From: Haematococcus lacustris
Taxonomy: Eukaryota > Chlorophyta > Chlorophyceae > Chlamydomonadales > Haematococcaceae
Length of the DNA: 64,000 nt
Reading direction: 5' to 3'
Assembly (NCBI GenBank): GCA_030144725.1
Contig: JASKMD010000009.1
Coordinates: 1,195,466-1,259,465, forward strand
In this document: in pieces, positions 49,081-59,015 of the stretch
Position numbering within the stretch: the stretch's first letter is position 1
How the letters are laid out: each line of letters opens with the position of its first letter
Position numbers and translations under genes: made by a program
Notes under the pieces: generated by a model
What the model saw: the letters and a program-made list of their open reading frames with translations, nothing else
The model's database searches: none
What the model was told of the DNA's origin: nothing

Positions 49081-50058
49081 GCCAGGAGCGTTCATACAGC
49101 AGCTTGTGAGCCTACACATCATCCAGGACACATATAAATGTTGATTATAGCGCCGCAGAGGCTCGCTGTCGCCGACGTGGGCAACAGCCCCAGGCTGGCA
49201 GATCGCGCAGTAGCTCCGCGGTGCAGAATGACAAGGCACAGAGATAAGTCATCCCCGGCTGCCGACAGCCCCGGGCCGCAGACATCACAAGCTCTAAACA
49301 GCGCGCTGTGTCCCGCGCACCTTCTACGATGACACGCAGCGCCGTTTCGACGTTAGTTTGGAACGAACTGGTCTAACAAACGGCGTACTGCAAGGAACAG
49401 CACGTTTTTGACAACGACCAAGACTTTGAGCTAGTGTTTATATGTCCGTCTCGCATTGCAGTCTTTGCTCGCGGGCTGTGTCGCCAGGCACCCCAATCAT
49501 GCCTCGACCTTGTTTACGTGCGGCTCTGCTCTCTTGCTTGATTGTCGTCGATGATTGAGCACGCGTGATGCAGGCCGCCCAACCTCCTCCCCAATGACGC
49601 AGCTTGCCTGTTGTTGGCACGCACTGCCGCTCGCTGGGAGCTTGCAGGAAAGCACAACAACTGTGTGATGGCGCATGCTCAACTTTATACAGCATGCTGC
49701 CAGCAGGATTGGGCATGCATACATGCAGGCTAACAAGTTTTAAGCCCTACAGCCCTCATGCTACACCAAAACTAAGCATGAGTTGTAACCAAACACAGGC
49801 TGCGAGCTCGCTGTTGTAAAGGCTACTGACAGTGTGCCTAATGCCCACTTCAGCTCAGTCATTCTGTTGTGTGTGCCTGTAGCTAGAGTCCCAGTAGCTC
49901 CATCCCGCACACATTCGCTTTGCGAGGGGGCTAGTATTTTGTTATGTTGGGATTGTATTGCTATAGCTGGCTACAGTTGCAACTGGCGCCGCCACTTGTG
50001 CAACATCGGGTATTTCCACCCACTTCCGGCCTGGCTACTGTAATAATAACAATAGTAA
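49081..50058. other. intergenic, upstream of the RNA-binding protein gene
   Basis: About 1 kb. The part near 49.1-49.4 kb is the likely promoter. No further gene supported. Confidence 0.4.
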
Positions 50059-51062
50059 TACCGTACTCTCCCTTCTGATTCCCTATCCCATGATTACACA
50101 ATGTATTTTTCTTACCGGAATGATTAAACAATGTATTTTTCTTGTCTCTCGGGAAGTAGTCAAACAATTAGTTGACCTTGATTAAAGTGCCAGCAATGGA
50201 CCAGTTTGTGCTCCAAGGCACCAGTGCCGCCGACGCAGCTGATAATCTGCACCGCGAGCTCCTTATGCACGATGAACAACGCTTCCAAATGTCTCTTGAT
50301 CGTCAAGCGGCAATGATTGAGAAGCGACTACCTGGGACCACTAACTTTGGGCCTTCTCCACGCCTCAATCTTGCCGCATCGCCCAGCACACCTCCTGCTC
50401 TCGCACGCACCGGCAAGGCGTATGAGAATTGGTGGCAACCTGCTAGGATTCAGCCCACCCTGGGCTGGGCCATGGGGAGGCGGGCCAGGCTGGGGCAAAG
50501 GCTAGTGCGGCGGGCCAGGCCGGGGTGGCATCCAGGGTGGCTGCTTTGCCCCGGGCAAGGTCGAGGGAGGTGGGCCAGGCTGGGGCAAAGGCTGGGGTCA
50601 CAGGACAGGACAGGGTGGCAACCAGGCTGGCAATCATGTCAAGGGGGGAGGCGGCTGGTCATACACGGGCAGCCTGCCAAGGCGGGGTGCTTGCCTTGGC
50701 CAAGGCAGCAGAATGGGTGGCTGCAGGAGCGCAAGTCTGAATGCTCCAAGGCAGATGATGAGATATGCCGCCACTGCCAGCAGCGGCAGGAGGACCACGA
50801 CTGTATTAGCGAGTTTCAGTGCCCCGTGTGACGTGGTCAGGTGATAATGCCACTAGAAGAGAGACCACGACAGTTGACAATGTCAATCATATGATTTCGA
50901 TGCGAGATTATTGAGGTGGGAGGCTTGATTATTTCTGCGTTCTCAAAACCTTTCGACGTGCTTTGGCCATCGGGGAACTTGAAACGATAGAAAATATGGC
51001 TCGGGAATAATATTTTAACTACAGTTTTCGAGGCCTCGGGAATAAAAAGGGAGAGTACGGTA
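50059..51062 (+). mobile_element. 1.0-kb transposon with terminal inverted repeats
   Basis: The left end TACCGTACTCTCCCTTCTGA is inverted at the right end (TCAG-poor form: GGGAATAAAAAGGGAGAGTA then CGGTA). Inner words GATTCCCTATCCC / CTCGGGAATA extend the similarity. A TA target duplication is possible (the ends read TA...TA) but not provable. A second, truncated copy lies at 35.2-35.93 kb, so the unit is mobile or was. It encodes one 219-residue protein without a recognised transposase domain, so it may be non-autonomous. Confidence 0.75.
50172..50831 (+). CDS. hypothetical protein of the TIR element
   Basis: 219 residues. The N-terminal part is helical ([30 protein letters not shown]), the middle is Gly/Trp/Arg-rich ([15 protein letters not shown]), and the end is Cys/His-containing (CSKADDEICRHCQQRQEDHD and one more Cys), perhaps zinc binding. 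Helical region, basic Gly-rich linker and Cys/His end recall gag or a DNA-binding accessory protein. The first 130 residues are conserved in the 35 kb copy. Function unknown. Confidence 0.5.
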   Translation: MTLIKVPAMDQFVLQGTSAADAADNLHRELLMHDEQRFQMSLDRQAAMIEKRLPGTTNFGPSPRLNLAASPSTPPALARTGKAYENWWQPARIQPTLGWAMGRRARLGQRLVRRARPGWHPGWLLCPGQGRGRWARLGQRLGSQDRTGWQPGWQSCQGGRRLVIHGQPAKAGCLPWPRQQNGWLQERKSECSKADDEICRHCQQRQEDHDCISEFQCPV

Positions 51063-51799
51063 ATAACAATGATAATAACTGGAGGCCTTTCTACTGCGCT
51101 GCGCGTCGGTAGAATCTGGCTGTAGTACCTCGTCCGCGACGAAAGTTGGGTTCATCCGGCACTAGCTTGGGCACACCTATACTTGTTCGTCTTTTCTTTC
51201 TGGACATAACAAACAACAACGCGATGGGACAACAAATACTCGGGCGCACTCAGAACACACTATTACACATGCTAACCGACTTCGCAAGTGTATGAGGGTG
51301 GCTCAAGTACATAAGATGCTATAGCTTGAACTCAGGCACCAGCGTATGTCGGTAACTGAAATCACAAGTTCAAAAAGACCCCGCAGGTTGCAACCATACG
51401 TGAAGGGCAAGCTAGCTAGCCGGCCACAACTCGAGTAAGCCACATGAGATGTGGCATGCAAGCAAGTTCTGTGCAAAATTCATAGCTTCTTGAGGTACTG
51501 ATGCTGCGGAGTGATCCTACTTCACGACAGTCAAAACAAGAGCTGCATCATGAGCAAGCCGCATGCAGTCAATTAGCCACATCATTGAAAGACAACATGA
51601 TGCAGGCATGCACAAAGTCACATATATAAGTGCCGGTCAATGCTCCTCATATCATCAAGAGCTTTCCAGGCCCCTGTGCCACATGTGTGGCCCTGTGCCA
51701 CTGTTTGTAAACCAGCGTCACCTCACCAAACTCACAGCTGCTGCCATGGCCATCATGCCCCGGTGCCAACTTCTGAGCTGGCTGACTGAAGACTGAAGT
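51063..51799. other. intergenic, nothing recognised
   Basis: About 740 bases between the TIR element and the tail-anchored protein gene. No gene, RNA or repeat supported. Confidence 0.4.
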
Positions 51800-52925
51800 T
51801 CACTTTTTACGCCTGGCAGCCGCCAAGGCCACACAGCCTGTCACCAACATGGCGCCCCCCAAAACCAATGCAACTGAGCTTGGGGTGGACATGGAGGCAT
51901 TGGGGACAGAAAATGGCAGGGCCAGGGCTGCCAGGCACTTAGTGATGGCAAAGTCTGATGCATCTGTTGGGGTCGTGGAGCTGCGAGCTGCACCAGTGGG
52001 AATTGGCTGCTGGCCACTGCAGCGCTTGGACAGAACAGGGGCTGTTTTGCTGCTGGTGCTGGCCAACCTGCACGCATGCAATTCAACCAGCAATGCTTAC
52101 AGCTACACATGGGGGTCGGGGTGAGATTCAATGAACCACAGAAGCAGCTATAAGAACGCTCAACATGTATAATTGGCTTCAGGAGCCAATCCCCAGGAGC
52201 CATTGCCTCCACCAATAGTGTGCATGGACATTACCAGCAGGTGAGCGCCAGTCCATGCACATACATGATGACTGGTGCTGCTGACAAATGCCATACCTGT
52301 GCGACGGATCAGTCACCAAAGGCAGGTCCTCTGCTCCATCAAGCAGGGGCCGTACAATGTGCTGTAGGTAGAAAGCCTCCAGGCCTTGCATGTTAGTCAT
52401 GATGCCGGTCCAGTCAGTGCCTTTCAGCCCAGCTGCAGTCTCTGGCACGTAGTTCTCCAGCTGCATTCAAACACCACATGCACTGCTTGCAGCCATGCCA
52501 ACAAATCATGAAAAATTGCTGCTCAGTACCACGTCAGTGACATGGCAAGCAAACGTGATGGCAGCGCGCCTCCCAGCACTAGACAGTGTGCCAAGACAAC
52601 AAGGAATGGCGCAAGCTGTTGTAGCACTACTGACCTGTAAGCCCAGGATCTGAATGTTATTTGGGTTCAAATCCTCGGAGCAGTGAACAAATGCCCTGCA
52701 TAGGTTTGCTGGGAGGAGCTTCTGCCAACCTGGCTGACCAGCAGCAAGCCCGGATATGCCACACTCCCAGCAGCTGGTGGAGGATGCCACGCCGGCCTTC
52801 ATTGCACCCACCTCCCACTCTTCTCATGCAACGACACAATGAGTTTGAATAGGTTGAGCTTGGAGCTGTGGGAATAGACAAAGTTCCACTCCATGGGCCC
52901 GTACATCTGCCAGTTTGCAGGTGGC
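51800..52925 (-). CDS. tail-anchored protein of unknown function, C-terminal exons
   Basis: Four exons in phase: 52925-52812, 52695-52635, 52460-52297, 52067-51800 (TGA). They encode NWQMYGPMEWNFVYSHSSKL, LFKLIVSLHEKSGRAFVHC, EDLNPNNIQILGLQLENYVP, GTDWTGIMTNMQGLEAFYLQ and a Ser/Thr/Ala-rich linker. The last 25 residues are one hydrophobic segment (SSVALVLGGAMLVTGCVALA) ending in ARRKK, which suggests a C-terminal membrane anchor with a basic tail. I do not recognise the family. The first exon shown starts at an acceptor (CGCAG), so more 5' exons should lie upstream, to the right. Confidence 0.6.
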
Positions 52926-53080
52926 CTGCGACAAATCATATTGGGACAGGTCAGCTGAAGCGATGCTTCAGCAAGGCACCCACTGCAAAACAGGTCCAGC
53001 TCTTTCATGCAGAGCCTATGTGCACAGCGGTATGGACTATTGTGCACAGCGGTATGGACTATTGTGCTACAATACTCCAA

Positions 53081-54050
53081 GACAACTCTGTGCAGCCTCT
53101 TGTATGTTTATGGTTTATATTTGCTGGTGATGCCGTTGCTCAGCCTAACTGATCAACTTGAGTACAGCAGAAGATCTAAGCTCCCAAAAGTAGATCATCC
53201 TTATCCACAGTATGGGTTCTGAACTGCATTTTCACTCTTCCACAGCCTCCTTTCTGGACCTACCATCATGTATGCGCACACTGTAATCACTAATGGAGCA
53301 AGGTAACAGTGCCAAGAGCCTATAGAACGTTTCGTGGCTAAACTCATGATGCTCTTGACACTGCTTATGACTCTTTGCTTATGCTTGTGCGTATGACTCT
53401 TTGCTGAGTCAGCCAGGTACTTTTCAATGAAAGCAAGAGCCAGCGCACATGTACGAGGAACGCCGAATGCGACTGCTGGCGAACTGCGGCTCTTCGACCG
53501 TGAAGCCTGCAAGCATTGCATGAGCTGTGATGAAGACGAGCAAGTCGCAAGCGCGGGATGCAGTTCTGATTGCCTTGCTAGCAGGCAGGCGCACCCTCGC
53601 GAACCATCACGCAATGGCACGCCAATGCAAGTGCCGCGCCTCGCGTTCCTACGGAGGCTGGTTTAGGCACGGCGAGTGGTAGAAGCTCGGTCAAATCACC
53701 CATAGTGCCCACGGCTTATGCCTTGTCTGAGCTTGTGTATTGCTGGTTGGTCGCTAGCGTGATGCGCTGTATGGCAGCGTAGCTTGGTACTTTTGCTCAA
53801 GTGTATTGTGTCTTTTAGTTGTGATTCCGCGGCATGCAGGGTTGTTACAGGCTTCCATTTGAGGTCTCTTTCCCATGGCGCTCCCGGTTCCGTAACAGAA
53901 CAGCCCTCTTGCTACTCCACAGTAACTCCGTAAAGGAAGTATAAGGAGCTTTGCTTTGGAACACAGGCTTAGACTCTCAATGAGAATTCATGAATGTGAA
54001 AAAGGATGGGCAGGGCATTGAGAGGGGTCAGTGGAGGTTGCTGGCTTGGG
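53081..54050. other. intergenic, upstream flank of Fanzor F1
   Basis: About 970 bases. It may include 5' exons of the tail-anchored gene (minus) and the 5' end of F1 (plus); neither could be defined. GGTATGGACTATTGTGC is duplicated in tandem near 53030-53060. Confidence 0.35.
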
Positions 54051-54054
54051 ATGG

Positions 54055-54771
54055 GCGGGGTGGGGTGGGGTGGGGTGGGGTGGGGTGGGGTGGGGTGGGG
54101 TGGGGTGGGGTGGGGTGGGGTGGGGTGGGGTGGGGTGGGGTGGGGTGGGGTGGGGTGGGGTGGGGTGGGGTGGGGTGGGGTGGGGTGGGGTGGGGTGGGG
54201 TGGGGTGGGGTGGGGTGGGGTGGGGTGGGGTGGGGTGGGGTGGGGTGGGGTGGGGTGGGGTGGGGTGGGGTGGGGTGGGGTGGGGTGGGGTGGGGTGGGG
54301 TGGGGTGGGGTGGGGTGGGGTGGGGTGGGGTGGGGTGGGGTGGGGTGGGGTGGGGTGGGGTGGGGTGGGGTGGGGTGGGGTGGGGTGGGGTGGGGTGGGG
54401 TGGGGTGGGGTGGGGTGGGGTGGGGTGGGGTGGGGTGGGGTGGGGTGGGGTGGGGTGGGGTGGGGTGGGGTGGGGTGGGGTGGGGTGGGGTGGGGTGGGG
54501 TGGGGTGGGGTGGGGTGGGGTGGGGTGGGGTGGGGTGGGGTGGGGTGGGGTGGGGTGGGGTGGGGTGGGGTGGGGTGGGGTGGGGTGGGGTGGGGTGGGG
54601 TGGGGTGGGGTGGGGTGGGGTGGGGTGGGGTGGGGTGGGGTGGGGTGGGGTGGGGTGGGGTGGGGTGGGGTGGGGTGGGGTGGGGTGGGGTGGGGTGGGG
54701 TGGGGTGGGGTGGGGTGGGGTGGGGTGGGGTGGGGTGGGGTGGGGTGGGGTGGGGTGGGGTGGGGTGGGGT
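54055..54771 (+). repeat. (GGGGT)n array, about 143 units
   Basis: An almost perfect 5-base G4T repeat of about 715 bases, with G-quadruplex potential throughout. All five long frames (GWGGV or PHPTP repeats) are artefacts. Confidence 0.97.
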
Positions 54772-55189
54772 GCCCTGCCCCTGCCGCTGCCTCTGGCCCC
54801 ACCCTTGCCCTATGGCCCCAATGGCCAAGGTGAGCATCCATTTCATCAAGCTGAGCAGCAGGGTGTTGCACGGGGTATGCAAGCAACTGGGGCTGACAAG
54901 GGAGGCGGAGGACGCCTTCACCACAGAGCCAGCCCGGAGCCAGCATTGGGACAGGTGGTTCAGCACGGGGAAGCTGGCTAACCAGGGGTTTGAGTTCGAA
55001 AGGACGGTGGAGACAGACGGTGTAGTTGTTACACTGAAGAGGCAGGGCTTGGATGGATACAAGCCAACCTCCAAAGGTAGAAAGCCGAAGAGTTGAACTG
55101 AACGTAAAGCAAAAGAGGGAAACAAACTAGGAGAAGAGAACTCTGGGACCAAAGGAAAAGGAGCTTATAGAGAAGAGGTGAATACTGCG

Positions 55190-56216
55190 ACACGTGCTAA
55201 GGGAGGCAGGGGGGTCAAAGGCTGAGCTTGAAGGGATGGGCTGGAGGAGGTAGGGTTGCCAACGAGGGGTCCAGGTGGGTGAGGGGCTAAGGGAGGTAGG
55301 AGGGGGAGGGTCAAAGGCTGAGCTTGAAGGAGGGGCTGGAGGAGGTAGGGTGACCAACGAGGGGTCCAGGTGGGTGAGGGGCTAAGGGAGGCAGGAGGGG
55401 GAGGGTCAAAGGCTGAGCTTGAAGGAGGGGCTGGAGGAGGTAGGGTGACCAACGAGGGGTCCAGGTGGGTGAGGGGCTAAGGGAGGCAGGAGGGGGAGGG
55501 TCAAAGGCTGAGCTTGAAGGAGGGGCTGGAGGAGGTAGGGTGACCAACGAGGGGTCCAGGTGGGTGAGGGGCTAAGGGAGGCAGGAGGGGGAGGGTCAAA
55601 GGCTGAGCTTGAAGGAGGGGCCGGAGGAGGTAGGGTGACCAACGAGGGGTCCAGGTGGGTGAGGGGCTAAGGGAGGCAGGAGGGGGAGGGTCAAAGGCTG
55701 AGCTTGAAGGAGGGGCTGGAGGAGGTAGGGTGACCAACGAGGGGTCCAGGTGGGTGAGGGGCTAAGGGAGGCAGGAGGGGGAGGGTCAAAGGCTGAGCTT
55801 GAAGGAGGGGCTGGAGGAGGTAGGGTGACCAACGAGGGGTCCAGGTGGGTGAGGGGCTAAGGGAGGCAGGAGGGGGAGGGTCAAAGGCTGAGCTTGAAGG
55901 AGGGGCTGGAGGAGGTAGGGTGACCAACGAGGGGTCCAGGTGGGTGAGGGGCTAAGGGAGGCAGGAGGGGGAGGGTCAAAGGCTGAGCTTGAAGGAGGGG
56001 CTGGAGGAGGTAGGGTGACCAACGAGGGGTCCAGGTGGGTGAGGGGCTAAGGGAGGCAGGAGGGGGAGGGTCAAAGGCTGAGCTTGAAGGAGGGGCTGGA
56101 GGAGGTAGGGTGACCAACGAGGGGTCCAGGTGGGTGAGGGGCTAAGGGAGGCAGGAGGGGGAGGGTCAAAGGCTGAGCTTGAAGGAGGGGCTGGAGGAGG
56201 TAGGGTGACCGACGAG
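55190..56216 (+). repeat. 95-bp tandem array, about 11 units
   Basis: The unit contains GGTCAAAGGCTGAGCTTGAA and GACCAACGAGGGGTCCAGG. Copies are almost identical, with only the first two and the last diverging. It lies between the first two Fanzor coding blocks of F1. A short inverted version occurs at 43.93-44.10 kb. Confidence 0.97.
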
Positions 56217-56345
56217 GGTCCAGGTCGAAGATGAGGGTAAGGGTGGAGATGGAGATGGGGGTGTATGTGGCGATGGGGGGTGGGGAGTAGGTGAAGAGGT
56301 AAGTGTAGGTGAAAAAGGAGGCGGAGGTGAGCAGGAGGAACGATG

Positions 56346-56526
56346 TGAGTAGGAGGTGGTGGACATGGCTGCGCGATATGCCCTGTGTCCGCGCGGGCTG
56401 CTAGCAGGAGGAGGTGGTGGACATGGCTGCGCGATATGCCATATGTCCGCGCGGGCTGCTAGCAGGAGGAGGTGGTGGACATGGCTGCGCGATATGCCAT
56501 ATGTCCGCGCGGGCTGCTAGCAGGAG
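56346..56526 (+). repeat. 60-bp tandem repeat, 3 units
   Basis: Unit GTGGTGGACATGGCTGCGCG plus ATATGCC(A/C)TATGTCCGCGCGG and GCTGCTAGCAGGAGGAG. Two inverted units occur in F5 (40.11-40.23 kb). The unit contains GCGCGATATGCC / GGCATATCGCGC inverted relations. Confidence 0.9.
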
Positions 56527-58174
56527 GACTACACACACACCCTCCCCCCTCCTCCTGCCTCATGGATGCGGGGACAATGCAGGGACAATGCAGGGACAAA
56601 TGCAGGGATTAAGTTCTAGGAGTGTACCCCCAGTGGCAGGCCCTTCAGCAGCAACAACCTCCCAGCGGCAGCATCAGCGGCCCATGTGCTGGGACTCCCC
56701 CCCATCAGCAAGGCCCTAGCTGAGACGCGCGAGATTGTGTTTGACCCAGCCACACAGATTGGGGTGGGCATCGACCCCGGCGTCACCAAGGCAGTCAGCG
56801 CAGCCTCAGGGGTGTAAAACAAAGAGTGTGGTAGCAGACAAACAAAATTCATTCAACAAGGAAAAACATGTTTGCCTGTGGGTAATCTCACTCAGCTACT
56901 CCAAACATGTTGAAGCATCCTCGGTCGCACCCTTGATGCATGACCATTGCTGTATGGGCAGGAGTGTGGTAGCAGACCAGCTGGGCCGGTGGAAGCTGAT
57001 TAAGGGCCAGGTGCAGCATGCCAGCGGCCTGAACAACTCCCGCTGCGACACTGAGCGGTGGCTAGCACCGATCAAGCCCCACCTCCAGCACCTGGCAGCA
57101 GCAAGCTCAGCCGGCACCTCCTTGGTGGCCAACCTGAAGCACATCAGCGGCACCCTGGCCACCTGGGATGCGGTGTGGGAGGTGTACCCTGGACCCCAAG
57201 TGGGCACGGCAGCGGCTGAGGCTGTATGGGGCCCAGGATCGGGCGCTGGAGCAGTTCTTCAAGAAGTTGAGGATGGTTGGGAGGGTTGTGTACTGAGAAG
57301 TGGTGGGTTGGGCATGAAGCCTTGGTGCATGAAGCCTTGGGCATGAAGCCATGATGCCACCATGTCAGCCACCCTGCGTGACTTGTGTGCATGACTGCAA
57401 ATAGAGGATGAGATGGCTGAGGTTTCCATGGAGCGCCATGGGCGTGCCAATCAGCTGATGGTCTTCTTTGGTGCAGCTACCATTGGCACCAGGGGAGGCT
57501 GGGGTGCGGATGCGGTGCTGCGTGCCTGCTGCAAGGTGGTGTGCAGGCCCAGGGGGACAGACCAGCGGCGGGGCAGGGTGGTGCTTGTGGATGAGCACCG
57601 CACGAGCCAGGTCAGCTCAGCGGTGAATGGCCAGCAGCCATGTGAGAGGCAGCTGAACAAGCGCAGGGCCACCAGGCCTGCAAACTGGAAGCCCCCAGCA
57701 GGGCAGGTGGAACACCGCCTAGTGCGCCCAGCCTGGAGCCAGCAGCGTGACCAGCCAGTGCTGGGTATGATGTGGTGCCCTGTAATGGCCCCCCGCAAGC
57801 CCCCACAGGCCCCACGCAGCAGCCAGGAAGCCTCACAGGCAGCAGCCTCAGAGCCTGGGCCCAGCACTCCCCTGCCAGCCAAGCGCAGCAAACGCACCAA
57901 GGCTGAGCCGGCAGCTGAGCCCAACAAGGCCCAGGGCAAGGCTGCCAAAGCCAAGCCAGCAGCACAGCCAGGCAGGTGGCTGGACAGGGACTGCAATGCA
58001 GCATTGAACATGCAGCGCATTGGGGAGAGCAAGTAGCGGCCGCTGGAGCTGTGCTTCTGGCCAGACCAGGGAGCGCTGCCAGCCAAGGGCAAGGAGTACC
58101 CTGGCTTGGGCTACAAGCGGCTGCGAGACAAGCCACCCAAGGCCCAGCAGCAGCAGCCTGCTGTGGCACAGTAG

Positions 58175-58409
58175 TGTGTGCCCCCCATCACTTGAAGCTG
58201 TCATCAGCTTACGCTTCGTGCATGTTTTGTCATGCCAACTCTACGGTGTAGCCCTAATGGGTCAGGCAATGCTGTAGGTGGTAGGCGACCGTGACCATGT
58301 GTATGCCATGCGATGGGAACTACACACAGACAAAGACACTGTTTTGTAGTGGTTCACAATTAGTGTGTTCGACTGCAATGAAGGCTCAAGGTTGAGGGCC
58401 AAGGTGCTG
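58175..58409 (+). ncRNA. candidate Fanzor guide RNA / element 3' end (F1)
   Basis: About 235 bases directly after the F1 stop recur after the coding remnants of F2-F5 (30513-30742, 33186-33480, 37131-37370, 39665-39890), and in part in F6 and F7. Conserved words include GCTGTCATCAGCTTA, GTCATGCCAACTCTA, GGCAATG..GTAGGTGGTAGGCGACC and a GTAGTGGTTCAC block. It ends with hairpin GGCTC...GAGGGCC and AAGGTGCTG, after which all copies diverge. Fanzor and TnpB guide RNAs are known to come from the 3' end of the nuclease gene and the adjacent element end, so this is the natural position. No transcript evidence is available here. Confidence 0.5.
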
Positions 58410-59015
58410 ACGTCTCTAACACAACGTCTTGACCATCACTCATGCATCCACGAGATCCATCAGGTAGCAGCCATGTCTTTTCAGAACAATAATGAGATCT
58501 TGCATGACTTCATTTTGAGCCCATGGGCACCTTTGTTTGTACACCTTAGATTGAAGTGCGTTACAGAAAGTCCCGAACCCCTAGAGGGGGAGGGCGGCCA
58601 AGCAGCCTAACGGCTGACGGCTTAAGCGGTGTAAGCCACCTATCTACCATCACTCATGCAAGCCGCACCATAGATGCATAGGCTGGACACGATGCCATGT
58701 AGCCCTAGGCAACTACCCGTGATCATTGCAAGGAGGTTCCGACTAAGAGGTTAGGCCCTGGCACATGAGGCACATCCCGCAGTGGCCGCCAAGACCACAA
58801 GGTATGTCTGGGGCTCGCTCAATCTATATACCAATCTTCAGCAAATGTATGTACGGATAATGGCATCGCATGCAACGCAAAACCACGATCTGGCAATCGG
58901 GTGGCCTCAATGTGCAGCGCCAGGCAGCCATGCACGTGCTATCCTGCATAGCCTGCTATGTTTCCAGCTGCCAAGGAGTAGTGCTTTTGGTGCATGGCAG
59001 CCATGGGCAGCATTA
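58410..59015. other. intergenic, nothing recognised
   Basis: About 600 bases of unique-looking sequence between F1 and the coiled-coil gene. No gene or RNA supported. Confidence 0.4.

Larger units (their letters stand above)
54812..58174 (+). pseudogene. Fanzor copy F1, longest, all three RuvC motifs present
   Basis: Fanzors are eukaryotic TnpB relatives that act as RNA-guided DNA nucleases. Exons: about 54812-55074 (N-terminal part, with FERTVETDGVVVTLKR), 56626-56810 (RuvC-I: IGVGIDPGVTKAVSAASG, Asp at 56772), about 56986-57275 (helical: GQVQHASGLNNSRCDTERWL, ATWDAVWEVY), about 57403 to 58174 (VFFGAATIGTRGGWG, RuvC-II VVLVDEHRTS, basic linker, RuvC-III DRDCNAALNM). Lesions against its relatives: an extra C at about 57188 shifts frame after VWEVY, the donor AAG|GTGAGG has become AAGTTGAGG (57272), and TGG is TAG at 58034. 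The zinc ribbon is reduced: TSxxC becomes TSQVSSAVNG. A 95-bp satellite fills the intron between exons 1 and 2. The 5' end is unclear. Confidence 0.8.

Noticed and set aside
53969..55152. Long open frames of GWGGV or PHPTP repeats (up to 374 codons)
   Set aside because: They arise from the 5-base GGGGT array, which is open in several frames on both strands.
55190..56216. CRISPR-like array
   Set aside because: The 95-bp units are directly adjacent with no variable spacers; it is a minisatellite in a eukaryotic genome.
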